From positions 208,196,348 to 208,260,347 of the forward strand of contig JAKGHH010000001.1 in assembly GCA_022828595.1 (NCBI GenBank): DNA of 64,000 nt, read 5' to 3'. Origin of the DNA: Nelumbo lutea (taxonomy: Eukaryota > Streptophyta > Magnoliopsida > Proteales > Nelumbonaceae). A program made the translations under genes and the position numbers. Numbering within the stretch: position 1 is the first letter of the stretch; each line of letters starts with the position of its first letter. Below the pieces are notes generated by a model. The model saw only the letters and a program-made list of their open reading frames with translations, was not told where the DNA came from and made no database searches. Positions 1 to 10,789 of this stretch are shown here, piece after piece.

Positions 1-2
1 TG

Positions 3-608
3 AGCCTTACCTTGGCACACCTGGGTAGGCTTGAGAAGGAGAAGTTGAAGCTCCAGGCTGTTGTCACCGCTGCCGAGGACAAGCGAGACACTTTGAGGAA
101 GGCTCACAAGGATGAGCAACTGCTCCAGACATAGCTAGAGGCCGACATGAAGGCGTCGCAGGCCCACCTCGCCCATGAGCAAGAGGAGAGGGACCGCCTC
201 GACAGCATCATCACATAGGTTGAGTGGTGGGTGACCCAGGCCGAAGGGCGGGCTACTGAGACTGAGAAGTGGGCAGCCGAGGTGGAGAAGAGGGTTGTGG
301 AGGTAGTAGTCGAGATAGAGAAGTGGATGGCTAAGGCGGTGGCCGAGGTGGTGGAGGCCTTCAAGAAGTCGCTAGAGTACCAGTAGGCCCTTGCGGAGTA
401 TGCCTCCACATCATACCTAAATGGCATCAAGGACACCAAGAAGGCTCTCTCGCAGGTGATGCCCTATTTTGATGTTGAGGGGTTGAAGGTGATTCCTGAC
501 TCCCCCGAAGAGACTAAGGCTGCTAATGACTTTGCCCTCCCCCGGCTGGTGGTGGAGCCTAGAGGGGTTCTTCCTGTCTTTGTTTTTTCTTTCCTTTTTA
601 TGATGTAA
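3..608 (+). pseudogene. Coiled-coil protein remnant, antisense extra ORF of the Tat element
   Basis: One reading frame (phase of position 3) runs about 200 codons to a TAA at 606-608, interrupted only by three TAG codons at 132, 216 and 384. It is very rich in Glu, Lys, Ala and Arg with heptad-like spacing (for example LEKEKLKLQ near the start and VEKRVVEVVVEIEKW in the middle), so it would form a long coiled coil. The tail turns acidic and proline-containing (VIPDSPEETKAAND). It opens upstream of the window. Tat-lineage elements often carry an additional ORF between integrase and the 3' LTR, sometimes antisense; position and orientation here match that. No enzymatic motif is visible and I assign no function. 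An unrelated host gene fragment is possible but less likely. Confidence 0.6.
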
Positions 609-1350
609 ATGTGCTCGGCCTTCGAGGTCATAATTTTTTTGTAAATGCTTACAGTGAATGGAATGAAAAATACAAGCATTTTTTGTACGATGTGTTTTCT
701 CCTTTTCTCTCTTCTTTTTCTTTTTCCAAGAGGTTACTGCCCATCCCAATGAAGAGATCACAGTTCAAAAAATGGCTCATTTTAGGTACACGCTCGCTTT
801 TGATTGTTGAGGGGGCCGAGGCCGAGGCATAGGTATGCGACAAAGGTGCAACTTGCCTAGCTCATTTTTCTCCCAAGTGTTTACTTAGGCTAGGCTAAGG
901 TGGTCTGCCGAAGTATGGGTGGGAAGTCGAAGCCAAGATGTAGCTCGCCTGGCTGGTCTCTTTCGCAAGTGGTTACTTCGGCGAGGCTGAGGTAGTGCTC
1001 AAGGGAGGTCGGGGACTTGGGCTGAGGCAAATTGTCGAGTTGGTTAAGGCTGTCGTTTATTTAATCACGCTAAGTATATACGACTAGGAGGCCATCCGCC
1101 GTCGAGGCGGGTGGTGAGGCGTTCAATGCCTCGATCGTCTTGATGTATTTTAGTTTAGCAAGGCATTAAGTTAGGGTGTTCGCCACTAGTTATGCGCCCT
1201 GGCGACGATCCAACACGAGTGCGTGGTCCTCGAGAGAGGCTTCGCTCTTCAACCAGTCATGAAGCCGAGGGGTCAAGGGGACTTAGTGAGAACATGCACT
1301 AAACACTGGGTCGAAGAGGAACTTTGCATTTCATTCATCAAAATTTGCAT
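609..1350. other. Non-coding spacer of the Tat element with a short tandem repeat
   Basis: No coding region is supported. The stretch is GC-rich like the flanking element. It holds two diverged copies of a roughly 50-bp unit (about 847-900 and 941-993; shared words cttgcctagctc / ctcgcctggctg and gtttacttaggctaggctaagg-like text), spaced about 93 bp apart. Such repeats are common in the region between integrase and the 3' LTR of Tat elements. Confidence 0.5.
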
Positions 1351-2200
1351 TTACTGGTAATAAATCCGGAGGTTCTCCGAGTTCCACGTTCGAGGGACGG
1401 GTCTTCCATCTAGGTGCTCGAGACGAAAGGTGCCGAGGTCGATGGCTTGCTTGATTCTATAGGGGCCTTCCCAGTTAGGACCGAGTTTTCCCACACCTGG
1501 CTCAGAGACCATGACTTTCTTGAGGACGAGGTCTCCCTCCTTGTAGTGCCTCTCTTTTACCCTCAAGTTGTAGTAACGGGCCACTTGTTGTTCACCGTAC
1601 GCTTCAATTCAGAGCATCGACTAACTAATCTTTGCTAGGATAACAGCTTCCATACCGTAGGTTAGGCCAAATGAGGTTTCTCTCATGGCCATCCCGAAGT
1701 GTGGTCCGGTATGCTCAAAGTGCACTGCTTAGTTTGTTAGCCCATAGGCTCTTAGCTTGGTCGGGTCTGGTCTTCAGTCCATCCAGTATAGTTTTGTTGG
1801 TGACTTCGGCTAAGCCATTTGTTTGGGGGTAGCCTATTTAGGTGTACTGTTGTTTGATGCCAAGGGAGGTGCACCACTCCCGGAACATGGCGTCATCAAA
1901 TTTCTTCCCATTGTTAGTGACCAGCATGTGGGGGAGGCCAAAGCGGCAAATAATATTCTTACAAAAGAAGCTCTGAATTGCTTGAGCTGTGATGGTAGCC
2001 AGGGGTTCGGCTTCTACCCACTTGGTGAAGTAGTCCATGGTGACAAAGAGGTATTTCCTGCCCCCCGTTGCCTAAGGGAAAGGATCGAGGAGGTCCATTC
2101 CCCACTTGGCGAAGGGCCAGGGGCTGCTAAGATCTGAGAGGGTTGTGGTTGGCTAATGGCAAAGGTTGACATGTCTCTGGCATTGGTCACACTTCCGCAC
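1351..2200 (-). pseudogene. Tat-element integrase remnant
   Basis: On the minus strand, around 2200-2130, there is a zinc-finger half with CDQCQRH. The integrase core follows (2038-1838): MDYFTKWVEAEP supplies the first catalytic Asp. The segment LVTNNGKKF stands where family members have TDNG, so the second catalytic Asp (codon 1915-1913) is Asn here. The third, Glu, is present in NGLAEVTNK near 1820. The C-terminal part (1584-1351) ends with KLGPNWEGPYRI and a DGRPVPRTWNSENLR tail, the GPY/F-type module of gypsy integrases. Stops separate these blocks (for example after IKQQYT), so no full protein is encoded. The enzyme would insert the cDNA copy into the chromosome. Confidence 0.85.
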
Positions 2201-2399
2201 CAGCTTAATTGTGTTTTTGGGCTAGGTCTCGGCTGCCGAGGTGGCTACTGCAAATGCCTTCGTGAATTTCTCAGAGCACGTACTCTCCCTCCTTTGGATG
2301 GAGGCATCGGAGGTAGGGCAAGATGAAGGATCTTCGATACAACTTTCCTTCCAACAAGGTGTAGTGGGATACCTGACGTCAGATTCGCCTGGCTTCGTT

Positions 2400-2925
2400 C
2401 CTGTCATCGGTTAATCATTCTGTCAGTAGGAAGTTGATGATGGGGTACATCCATGATGGTTTGGCCTCTACTAGAAGTACTTAGGCTTCTTCTATAGAGG
2501 CCTGAGGTAACTTCCCCACACGGATAGTGCAGCTGAGGGCTGCATCCGAGGTGCTTGACAACTTAGAAAGGATGTCGGCTCTTGTGTTCTCGACTCGCGG
2601 GAGTTGCAGCAAGGCGAAGTACTAGAAGTGGCAGGCTAGTTCTTGAACTTGGCGAGGTATTTGGACATGCTTTGTTCTCTGGCCTCATACTCGCCGTTAA
2701 CTTGGTTCACCACCAATTGCGAGTCGCTGAATGCTTCAACATGTTGGGAGCCGAGGTCCCTGGCAAGCTGCAAACCAGGAAGTCGGCTCCGTTGTTGGAC
2801 GCCAGGAAGTCGAATCTTAATGCATACTCAATGACTACATCATCTGGGGTGAGGAGGATGAGTCTTAGTCCACTTTAGCATTGGATGAACCGTCAACAAA
2901 GAGTGTCCATTTGGGGTGGGCCTCC
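2400..2925 (-). pseudogene. Second (archaeal-type) RNase H remnant of the Tat element
   Basis: Minus-strand reading from 2925 begins PHPKWTLFVDGSSNAK, the start of the additional RNase H of Tat elements (the Asp in VDGSS is the first catalytic residue). Pieces further down include RQVQELACHF and LPRVENTRADILSKL, matching the family's conserved tail region. Stops and frameshifts break it into at least four pieces. It sits between the RT-linked RNase H and integrase, the diagnostic order for Tat. Known role: removal of RNA during cDNA synthesis; this copy is inactive. Confidence 0.75.
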
Positions 2926-2949
2926 TCAGTTGGGCAGTCCCCTTCAACA

Positions 2950-3641
2950 TTTTCGGGGGCTCGGCAAAGGGTTCGACTGAAAGTGCATTCTGCTAGGGCT
3001 TGTGCTTAGATAGCAAGCCTTGGTTGATACTGTATGTCAAATTCAGACATCTTGATGGCCCATTTGGTTAAGCGCCCTAAGGTCTTGGGTTTGGTGAGGA
3101 CAAACCTAAGAGGCTGATTCGTTAGGACTGTTATAGTGTGAGCTTAAAAATACGACCTGAGCTTTCTAGCCGAGACTACGAGGGCAAAAGCCAGTTTCTC
3201 CACCTCGGGATATCTAGTTCGGCGTCACAAAGGACCATGCTGATGTAGTATATCAACTTCTGCATTTCGTCTTCTTTTATCAGAACTGAGCTGACTACCT
3301 CATCCTCGGCCAATAAGTATAAGTATAGTGTTTCTCCTAGGGCTAGCCAAGCGAGGAGGGGAGGGGAGGTGAGGTATACTTTGAGCTCGTCAAAGGCACG
3401 CTGGAATTCCTCTGTCCACTGAAAATCCTTCAACTTTTTTATGGCATGGAAGAAGGGAAGGCAACGGTAAGCCGACTTCGACATGAAGTGGTTGAGAGTA
3501 GATATTCGACCGGTGAGTCCTTGAGTCTCATTCTACGACCGAGGGGGTGCCATGTCTAGTATGGCCTGTATCTTGTCAGGGTTGGCCTCAATGCCTCTTT
3601 GAGTAATGACGAAGCCTAAGAACATGCCTAGGGTGACGCCG
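2950..3641 (-). pseudogene. RT C-terminus and first RNase H remnant of the Tat element
   Basis: Reading down from 3641 on the minus strand: GVTLGMFLGFVITQRG, then EANPDKIQAILDM, a TAG where the family has a codon before the next block, then GRISTLNHFMSKSAYR and LPFFHAIKK. The RNase H start follows (FDELKVYLTSPPLL, then LYLYLLAEDEVVSSVLI). This is the standard RT thumb/connection segment and first RNase H of gypsy pol. The active-site part of RT is missing because the element stops at about 3641, where unrelated DNA joins. The break is probably a later insertion or recombination. Non-functional. Confidence 0.85.
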
Positions 3642-5130
3642 ATGGTGAAGGGATGGGAAATCCATCATATGGATGACCGAACCCTATAGGAAGCTTGGGC
3701 GAAATTTCAAAAATTTCTTTACTCCCATCTAGGAATCCTATTCCTAATTTAGAAAACTGCATTTTTAAGGTTCGTTCTTGTAACCAAATCGGACCAACTA
3801 TGAAACCAAAATTAGGGAGGGATATACCTGATACGGAATCCACGCAAGAATGCTCCTCCCAACATAAGTGTTCACACCCAAAGAGTGTACCAAATCCTCC
3901 CTCCACTGAAAATGACACAACTTAGGATGAGGTAGGATCAGTAGGTAGTTCTTCACCAAGAACTTATGATTCTTCAGCAAGAATCAAATGGGATAGTGAG
4001 CACAACTTCTAAATTGTTTATCCTGGCAATAAACAATATCAATATCAAATATTGATCAAATCCAAGAATTGGAGATCGAACAGGGTAGGGCAACAAGAGT
4101 AGGAAGAAAAAGAATTAAGGCAAGATCAGTCTAACTGAGTTGTCTTCTCTCTGTATTGAGTGAGTGTGTTTTTCAGGTCCACCCTACTCTCTTATTTATA
4201 GCCTTAAAGAGACAGCTTCCTAATCTCATTAGGAGTTTCCTGATCCAAATCTTTATTTGGATCTGGACTCTTTAAGTGATAAGGATAATCTCTTATCTTA
4301 TTTGCAAATAAAGATCAACCTTCCTAATCAAATTAGAAGTTCCTTGAACCAAATCTTTATTTGGATATGGACTCTTTAAGTGGATAAGGAAAATCCCTTA
4401 TCTTATCTACTGATCCAGATCCCAGATCCACCCCTATTTAATTAATCTAATTAACCCAATTCGAAATGGGCTTTTAGGCCTATTAAGCTTTCAGGCTCAC
4501 TTCGTCTTTAATGTTGGTTAGCTTGGCTCTCTTTGTATGGCGTGGGACCTTATCATTGGTCTACACATCAGCCACATGGGTTCAGCCTAGCCTCTGTTAC
4601 AAGGTCTGGCCGAATTCACTACTAAATACAATGAACCCCTGAGTCCATCACTATGGGCTTTCTTGTGTGCTTTGGATGTGAGAAAGGGGTAGTATTTATA
4701 TATTTTTTGAGTGGGGAATGGAGGGCTGAGATGGAAAATAAGGGAGATCAATGGCTGATGCTTGAATGGTTTTTGGAGGGAGATTGATTGAGAGAATGGG
4801 ATGTCAAGACAGCTTTGTGAGAGATTCTCTCAATATATCAAGACAAAGAGTGAAAGATTTCACCAATTTACCTGAACTGGACATTCCAAGTTTAGGTGAT
4901 TGGCTTGATTAATTGGAAGCCATAGCTGGTCAATTCTTAGATTTTTAAGATGTTTCTAGAAGTTGAGGGGAAGTTTGGGTCGTGAAATGCCCTAGGTTCG
5001 ATGTTATTGTGAAGAAGATTCTAAACGGAGGGCTCGGATCGAGTCTAACTTCGGGTCTCAAGATGGAGGGGCTAACGGTGTTGGAATTGGATGATCTTGG
5101 TACCGTTGGATTTCAGAGTTTATGGGGGAT
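3642..5130. other. Unassigned DNA, possibly an LTR on the minus strand
   Basis: No protein family is recognised; the longest frame (3918-3628, minus) has no known motif. Read on the minus strand, 4200-4185 has a TATA-like box (TATAAATAAGAGAG) followed by an A- and C-rich leader, and A/T-rich repeats lie upstream at 4204-4410. That arrangement resembles the U3/R region of an LTR retrotransposon. No matching second LTR or primer site was found. From about 4650 to 5130 I see nothing recognisable. Confidence 0.35.
4204..4410. repeat. Tandem duplication of a ~100-bp AT-rich unit
   Basis: Two imperfect copies (about 4206-4300 and 4313-4410) share the order: cttcctaatc, attaga/ggag, ttcct, then the palindrome ccaaatctttatttgg, then actctttaagtg and cttatctta. 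The palindrome is intact in the second copy and nearly so in the first. Confidence 0.75.
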
Positions 5131-5417
5131 TTAAAATGTTTACAAAATATCCCATGAAGTTAATTAATAGAATGCTAATGGCGGGGTTAAAGTGTTGGAA
5201 TCCAAAAGTTCAAGGAAGTCTTTGTTGCAAAACAAAGTTTGAGGGCTAAGTGTCACTATACCCTAAGTACAAGGTAGCTAGCTACCATTTACCAAAGAAA
5301 GAAAAGAGTGGGATGGTAGGTGGGAGTCCACACCTCCGCCCCACATTTACAGCTTAGCATGGATTGGGAACATCTCCAGAAGTTATCATTGAGAGATATT
5401 TCCAATACACGGTTGAG
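5131..5417 (+). repeat. Direct repeat copy 1 (partner at 7245-7507)
   Basis: About 285 bp beginning ttaaaatgtttacaaaat, containing cccatgaagttaattaat, gtgttggaatccaaaagtt and tgggaacatctccagaagtt. It matches 7245-7507 in the same orientation with small indels. The right part carries the gggaacatctcc word of the foldback repeats listed at 12905 and 15300. It lies just upstream of an importin-alpha exon remnant. Confidence 0.8.
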
Positions 5418-5586
5418 ATGTGCTTGTTTACAAATCTTCCGAACTGTTTTAGCTTCTTGCATGATAATTTTTGTACCCCACTCCAAAGAGCTGGTTTTGT
5501 TTCAGTTGTTTATGTTATGTTTATATTCCAGAAGTACTTAAATTACTATTACTGATTAAGTTTTTCTCATTTAATTTTTATACTAG

Positions 5587-5669
5587 TCATCCGTCACATA
5601 CAGATGTCATACATGCTCTTCGAACAGTTAGAAACATTGTCAAAGGAGATGATAAATGCTCAGACTCAG
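5587..5669 (+). pseudogene. Importin-alpha exon remnant (ARM repeat)
   Basis: Reading from 5587 gives HPSHTDVIHALRTVRNIVKGDD, close to the conserved importin-alpha stretch in which HPS, ALRTV, NIV and GDD are near invariant. The usual residues after GDD (QTQ) are still visible in the DNA as cagactcag but shifted in frame by a short insertion. They are followed by a GT splice donor (cag/gtatct, 5669-5670), exactly where an exon could end. No other importin-alpha exon was found nearby, so this looks like an isolated, frame-broken exon. Importin-alpha proteins carry nuclear-localisation-signal cargo; this fragment cannot. Confidence 0.6.
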
Positions 5670-7244
5670 GTATCTACCTTGTTTATGTACCTTACACACT
5701 GGTTTTGAAAATAAACTATCATGTTTCTTTTTTTTTTTTTATACTTGTATCTAGAATGCTTTGTAGCCCACTCCTACATCTCAAATTTTATTAGCAGATG
5801 TAGATGTTTATGGCTGTCCAGTTGCCATGTCAATTTCCATCCATTCAGCCAGTTCAAATTCTAGATATTTGTATCCCCCCTTCTCTCTCTAAATTTGGTG
5901 GTTCAAGTCATTTCTCTTAGCACCTGGGAATGTCTTTTCCCTTGTAATTCCTTCTAAGGTTTACAAAGCCCTGGACGTTATAGTCATGAATGTAGGTCTA
6001 ACAGAACACTTTGGGGCCTAAAGATACATCGCAGAGTTAGTAATTGGGGGAACTTGATCTTTATAAATTAGGCTTCTAAACAGATTCCTCACCCTTCTGG
6101 CAGGTTATCAAGAATTTCACATATGGAGTTTAAAAATAAAATTTCGTATATGGACTTTAAATATTTAAATATATTTGTAAGAATTACCCTATTGGCTATG
6201 TATAGTCAATGGATCAATGCCTTTGTAAAAATATATATTTTTTCTCACACCTCTGCCAATCGATTGAATTCTATGCAATCTGCGAAGGTTGAGATAACAT
6301 TTTCAGAGGAACGAATTATCACCCTAAAAAGTTAGAGAAAGAGCTTCTAAAAGTCGACAGAAATAGGAAGGAGAGATCAAGCCAGGCATGTACCGTAAGA
6401 TGATCTGTATTCCTTTTTAAGAATTTTCTTTTCCATCCTTAGCATTGAATTATCTAAATTGGAGAAAATTTGAATTTCGGTCCTACAGCGTTGATCTCAG
6501 TCCCTTTCCCATCCCCCAATTTGTAGGGCAACCCAAAGGCACCCGTGGTTTATCCAGTGAGTGACGAATATGTCTGCTGGGAAAGAGAAGAAGATAGCCC
6601 GTCGAAATAGAAGTGAATGAGATTACTTTTGATATTATCTTCATTTCATGATGAAAAGTTGCATAGATTCTGTAAATCATGGAAATCCCTTTGTGGCTGC
6701 TGTCCCAACAACCCGATCATCTCTGAAGATAGGAATCTGTGCTGTATTGTGCCCCGAATACCTCTTTTTCAGCGATCAACAAGGACAGTCAACATCCCGG
6801 GCTTATTGCCGGAATAAGGATAAGGTGTGATATCAAAAAGGGTTTGCAGGTTCAACATAGTTGAGGCGATTAAAACCTAAGTAATGGAATGGAGTTAGAA
6901 CGGTTGCCAGATCCATTTGCATGGTTGTTAGGGGTACACTGTCCGTGTCGATAAGGAATATGGAGGTTCCTCAAATTCTAATTCACAAACAGGTCATGGT
7001 AGCTACGATTGGGAAAACTCTATTAAACTGGAGCATGAAACCCTTTTTCTCGGTATATCAGGAATTTGCCACTAGTGAGTTTTCTTAAGCGACCAAATAA
7101 TCTTTTATATATGTGAAAAGTAGAATTGGCCCCACATATTTCTCTTGTGTCGTCCGTCCGAACCTGTTTTGTATTCATAAAACAGTCTGTAGATAAGTAA
7201 ATTTCAGCTTAAAGCGCAAATCATTTTCAAGGTAGTATAGGGTT
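5670..7244. other. No gene recognised
   Basis: Short frames only. A plus-strand frame at 6648-6830 has no recognisable family. The sequence is ordinary, mildly AT-rich plant intergenic or relic intron DNA. Confidence 0.4.
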
Positions 7245-7507
7245 TTAAAATGTTACAAAATATCCCATGAAGTTAATTAATGGCGGGGTTAAAGTGTTGG
7301 AATCCAAAAGTTCAAGGGGTCTCTCTGTTGCAAAATGAAGTTTGAGGGCTAAGTACAAGGTAGGTAGCTGGCTACGATTTAACAAAGAAGGAAAAGAATG
7401 GGATGGTAGGTGGGAGTTCACACCTCCGCTCCACATGTACAGCTTAGCATGGACTGGGAACATCTCCAGAAGTTGTAATTGGGAGATATTTGCAATAAAC
7501 GATTGAG
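7245..7507 (+). repeat. Direct repeat copy 2 (partner at 5131-5417)
   Basis: Same unit as 5131-5417 and same orientation. Shared words include acaaaatatcccatgaagtt, gtgttggaatccaaaagttc and agcttagcatgga. A 14-bp word (agaatgctaatggc-like) is shortened here. Directly after it, 7622-7690 holds a small inverted repeat (gggaacatctcc ... ggagatgttc) of the same word family. Confidence 0.8.
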
Positions 7508-8243
7508 GAGTGCCGTGAGGCGCCTGTTGGGTTCGCTCATGTGAATTTGGTATGTAGAGAGAGGATTTGCTAACAGTAAAAAGCATGCTAACATGGGAAC
7601 AAGCAATCAAACTTTGCATTGGTATTTCGGGAACATCTCCCCATGAATCACAAAATACAAGTATGGAGATGTTCTTAATGTACATGACTGGTATGAGTTG
7701 AGTAATCATGGGCCACGCCAGGCTGGGCTTAGCACCTACAATAAAGCCCAAGTTTGGACCTTGAGACAAAAATCCAAGTCAGGGTTGATTCAGACTAGAC
7801 TTTAGGGCTGTGGCATCTAATAATAAAAATTAAAAAACTAAATAATATCTTTTGTTCACTAACAGATCCAGAGAAATTCTAATAATCAGAATAGTAGAGC
7901 AGAAATACAATGGAATAGTGTGCCTATATGAATCTGCACACCTTTACCTGATGATTACCCTAAAAGTAATACTATTCGATCCATATGCCCCCTCCCTTTC
8001 CCTACAACATCCTTTTCATACTCTTCTAGAGCAGGCCCTGTGTACAGCTCAACCCGGTAAACATCCCTCTTGCAAGAGTTTGTAATTGTGTGGGGTTAAT
8101 CTCCCGACCCAATTTAAATAAGGTAGCCAAGTTGTGGGCTAGGGCTCTTTCTTTCCTAATCTGGTTTCTATATTTCAATAGGGAATTATTAGCCAAGGTG
8201 TTAATTAACATTCATAGAAGGTCTTATTAACAGAATTGCAGGA
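7508..8243. other. Intergenic, downstream of the Clp gene
   Basis: Contains the small inverted repeat at 7622-7690. No supported gene. The minus-strand frame across 7245-7769 is a by-product of the repeat. The 3' untranslated region of the Clp copy presumably occupies the part next to 8244. Confidence 0.4.
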
Positions 8244-9366
8244 TTATTTGAGTAGATCTGTGAACATATCAGAAATAATAATCTTGCCTTCTGTATCAAC
8301 CGTCACAACCTTTGTATCTCCCTCTTTGATCTCTTTTCGAAGCATCTTATTGGCCAATTCATCCTCTACATGCTTTGTTATTACCCTCCTCAATGATCTT
8401 GCACCGTAGCTGGGTTCATACCCTGCTTCAACCACCATATCCTTCAATTCATCTGTCACTTGGAGTTTGATATTCTTCACCTTGAACCTCTCAAGGACAT
8501 CCTTTATAAAATTTTCAGCAATTTTCCTCGTTTCAAGTTTGGTCAGTTGCTTGAACATAATCACTTCTTCCCATCTGTTCAGAAATTCTGGTCGGAAATT
8601 TTTTTTAAGTTCCTCTGCCACCATTTTCTCCACTTCGTTGGACCCATTTTGGAAACCATCATTTCCAATCATGTTACTACCAATGTTTGATGTTGCTATT
8701 ATGATTGTATTCTTAAAATCCACAGTTCGACCTTTCCCATCTGTGAGCCTTCCATCCTCCAAAATTTGAAGTAAGATATGGAAGACATCTGGGTGAACCT
8801 TCTCATTCTCATCAAAGAGGACAATTGTGTGAGGACGGTTGTGAACAGCTTCAGTTAGTTGACCACTCTCATCATGGCCAATGTATCCAGGAGGCGACCC
8901 AATAAGTTTGGATACCATGTGTCTTTCCATATATTCACTCATGTCCAACCTGATCATGTGTTTTTTAGAACCAAAGTATTCATCGGCCAATACATTGGCC
9001 AATTCTGTTTTTCCTACTCCTGTTGGGCCAGTGAATAAGAAGCTATAGATTGGTGGGCCAGGGTCCCGAATGCCAAGCCTTGCACGCTGAATTGCACAAC
9101 AAATTGCTTTAATAGCCTTATCCTGACCTATGATATGCTGATGAAGTGTCTCTTCCATCTTCAACAGACGCTTTGACTCTTCAGTAGAGAGCTTCTCCAG
9201 TGGGATTCCAGTGCAAGAAGAAACAATGTGTTCTATGTCCCCATTTGTTACTTTCTTTAATGGAAACAAAGTTGATACTCGTGATTCATCTTGAGACTGA
9301 AGGAGCTGAGCTTGAGAACCCGCTTCATCTATTATGTCTATAGCCTTATCGGGGAGAAAGCGGTCA
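8244..9366 (-). CDS. Clp copy 1, last exon: second AAA+ module
   Basis: An uninterrupted frame of about 373 codons after the acceptor at 9368-9367. It starts [16 protein letters not shown] (end of the first AAA+ module). A short linker follows, then [17 protein letters not shown] and a complete second AAA+ module: Walker [27 protein letters not shown], pore-2 region [17 protein letters not shown], Walker [13 protein letters not shown], sensor-1 IATSNIG, arginine-finger region [11 protein letters not shown] and sensor-2 [13 protein letters not shown]. In the Walker B box the usual DEIEKAHPD reads DENEKVHPD; both acidic residues remain. The C-terminus ([10 protein letters not shown]) is short. 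Purifying selection seems to have kept this exon open even though an upstream exon is broken. Confidence 0.88.
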
Positions 9367-10789
9367 CTAAAGAGAAGAAGCAAACCAAAAACTTCCACAA
9401 GTAATCACAACAATAATGTTTGATCTGGAAAATACTAGAATCTTTTCTTGTACAAATCTAAGAATTGAGACATCTTCAATTCTTTCTTACACTACTAGTC
9501 TATGTTAGAAATTGAGGAAAATCTAATTGAATCAACACAGCTGGGGATCAAAATTACTCTAATACTGCTAAATTTGTTGGAGGTTATGAACCTGATATGA
9601 AAATTTGACAATTGAACTGCAGCTACTAGTGCCTCGTATGTGTATTGAACATTGTGGTGCTTCTCATATTCATGAGTTTGGCCTTGCAGTATATCTATGG
9701 TCTCGTTGACCGATGGTTCAAGAACTTGTACAAGCTGGAAGCACCTTGCAAGAGCGGGGTCTTTTTCAATGTGCTTCCTGTATTCGTATAGAGTTGTTGC
9801 CCCAATGCACTACATTGAGGTCATGTATATTAGAAAGAGCGTTTTAGAATTAAAGTAAATGAATAGATATGCACAAAGAAGAATACTTGAAGCTAGAACA
9901 TTACAATGCCATGGTAGATGTAACTTGTAAGAGACTATCAACTGTTAATATCACTACATTACCTTGAATTCACCTCTGGCAAGAGCAGGTTTCAAGATGT
10001 TTCCAGCATCAAGTGCACCTAACCCATTTAGTGTATGGATTTCGTCGATGAAGAGTATTATATTGTCATCTCCTTTCCTGACTTCATCCATCACACTAGT
10101 AATTCTTTGCTCTAATTCTCCACGGTTTTCTGCACCCCCGAGTAGGCGAGCTGTGTTCAAGGATATAACCTGAATTGCTCTAGTGTTAATTAATATCAAA
10201 GACAAGTAGACAACACAAAATACACACACGCACACTATTTCAGATTTATTAAGTGGCGAAGCATTTTGAAGATATATTAATTGGCCATCTGCTAAGCATT
10301 TTTTAAGGCCTTTTTCTGAAGGCCTGCTATCTGCGAAACGTATACTCTATTTTATTGTTGGAAAGCATTTTAATTAATTTATCCTTCTATTCAGTTTCTA
10401 TAGTACTTTTCCTTTGTTCTGTAAACCAGAGAATCCAGCTGAGAAGCCTGAGTCCAGTAGTCAATTCATTGTTTAAGTAGGAAATTTGCTGTCAGTAACA
10501 AACCTTCTTTCCTTTAAGGCTTGATGGAACATTGGCACTGACAATGAGTTGGGCGAGAGCCTCAGCGATTAGTTTTGCCAACTCCAGACTCCCCGACAAG
10601 GCAAGGATTGTTTTTTGTGCGCTTGCATAGAATTTGAATGACCCTCTGTATCTCACGTCCCCTTCCTATCACTGGATCCAGCTTACCCTTCACCAAGAAT
10701 ACATAAAGTCAGTTCAAAAATACATCCATTTCTAAAAATTGACTAGCTTACGTGTTTACCGCTGTGTGGGCTATGGCCTAGGGGTTATT

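Larger units (their letters stand above)
1..3641 (-). mobile_element. Decayed Ty3/gypsy retrotransposon, Tat lineage (partial)
   Basis: Read on the minus strand, this stretch shows the end of reverse transcriptase with the linker to RNase H, then a second RNase H-like domain, then integrase. The order RT-RNH-aRNH-INT with a second, archaeal-type RNase H is known for the Tat branch of plant gypsy elements, so I assign it there. All domains carry stops and frameshifts, so the copy is dead. A coiled-coil reading frame lies beyond integrase on the opposite strand (3-608), which also fits Tat, where extra antisense ORFs occur. The element runs off the left window edge. On the right it ends abruptly inside RT near 3641, where unrelated DNA begins. 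No LTR, primer site or polypurine tract of this copy is visible. Confidence 0.8.

Noticed and set aside
3628..3918. Minus-strand 96-codon frame next to the Tat RT
   Set aside because: It crosses the junction between the Tat element and unrelated DNA and has no recognisable domain.
7245..7769. 174-codon minus-strand open frame
   Set aside because: Half of it lies in a direct repeat whose other copy is not open in this frame. No family pattern or codon bias is visible.
8460..8769. Plus-strand frames opposite the Clp last exon
   Set aside because: Antisense shadows of the strongly conserved AAA+ coding frame.
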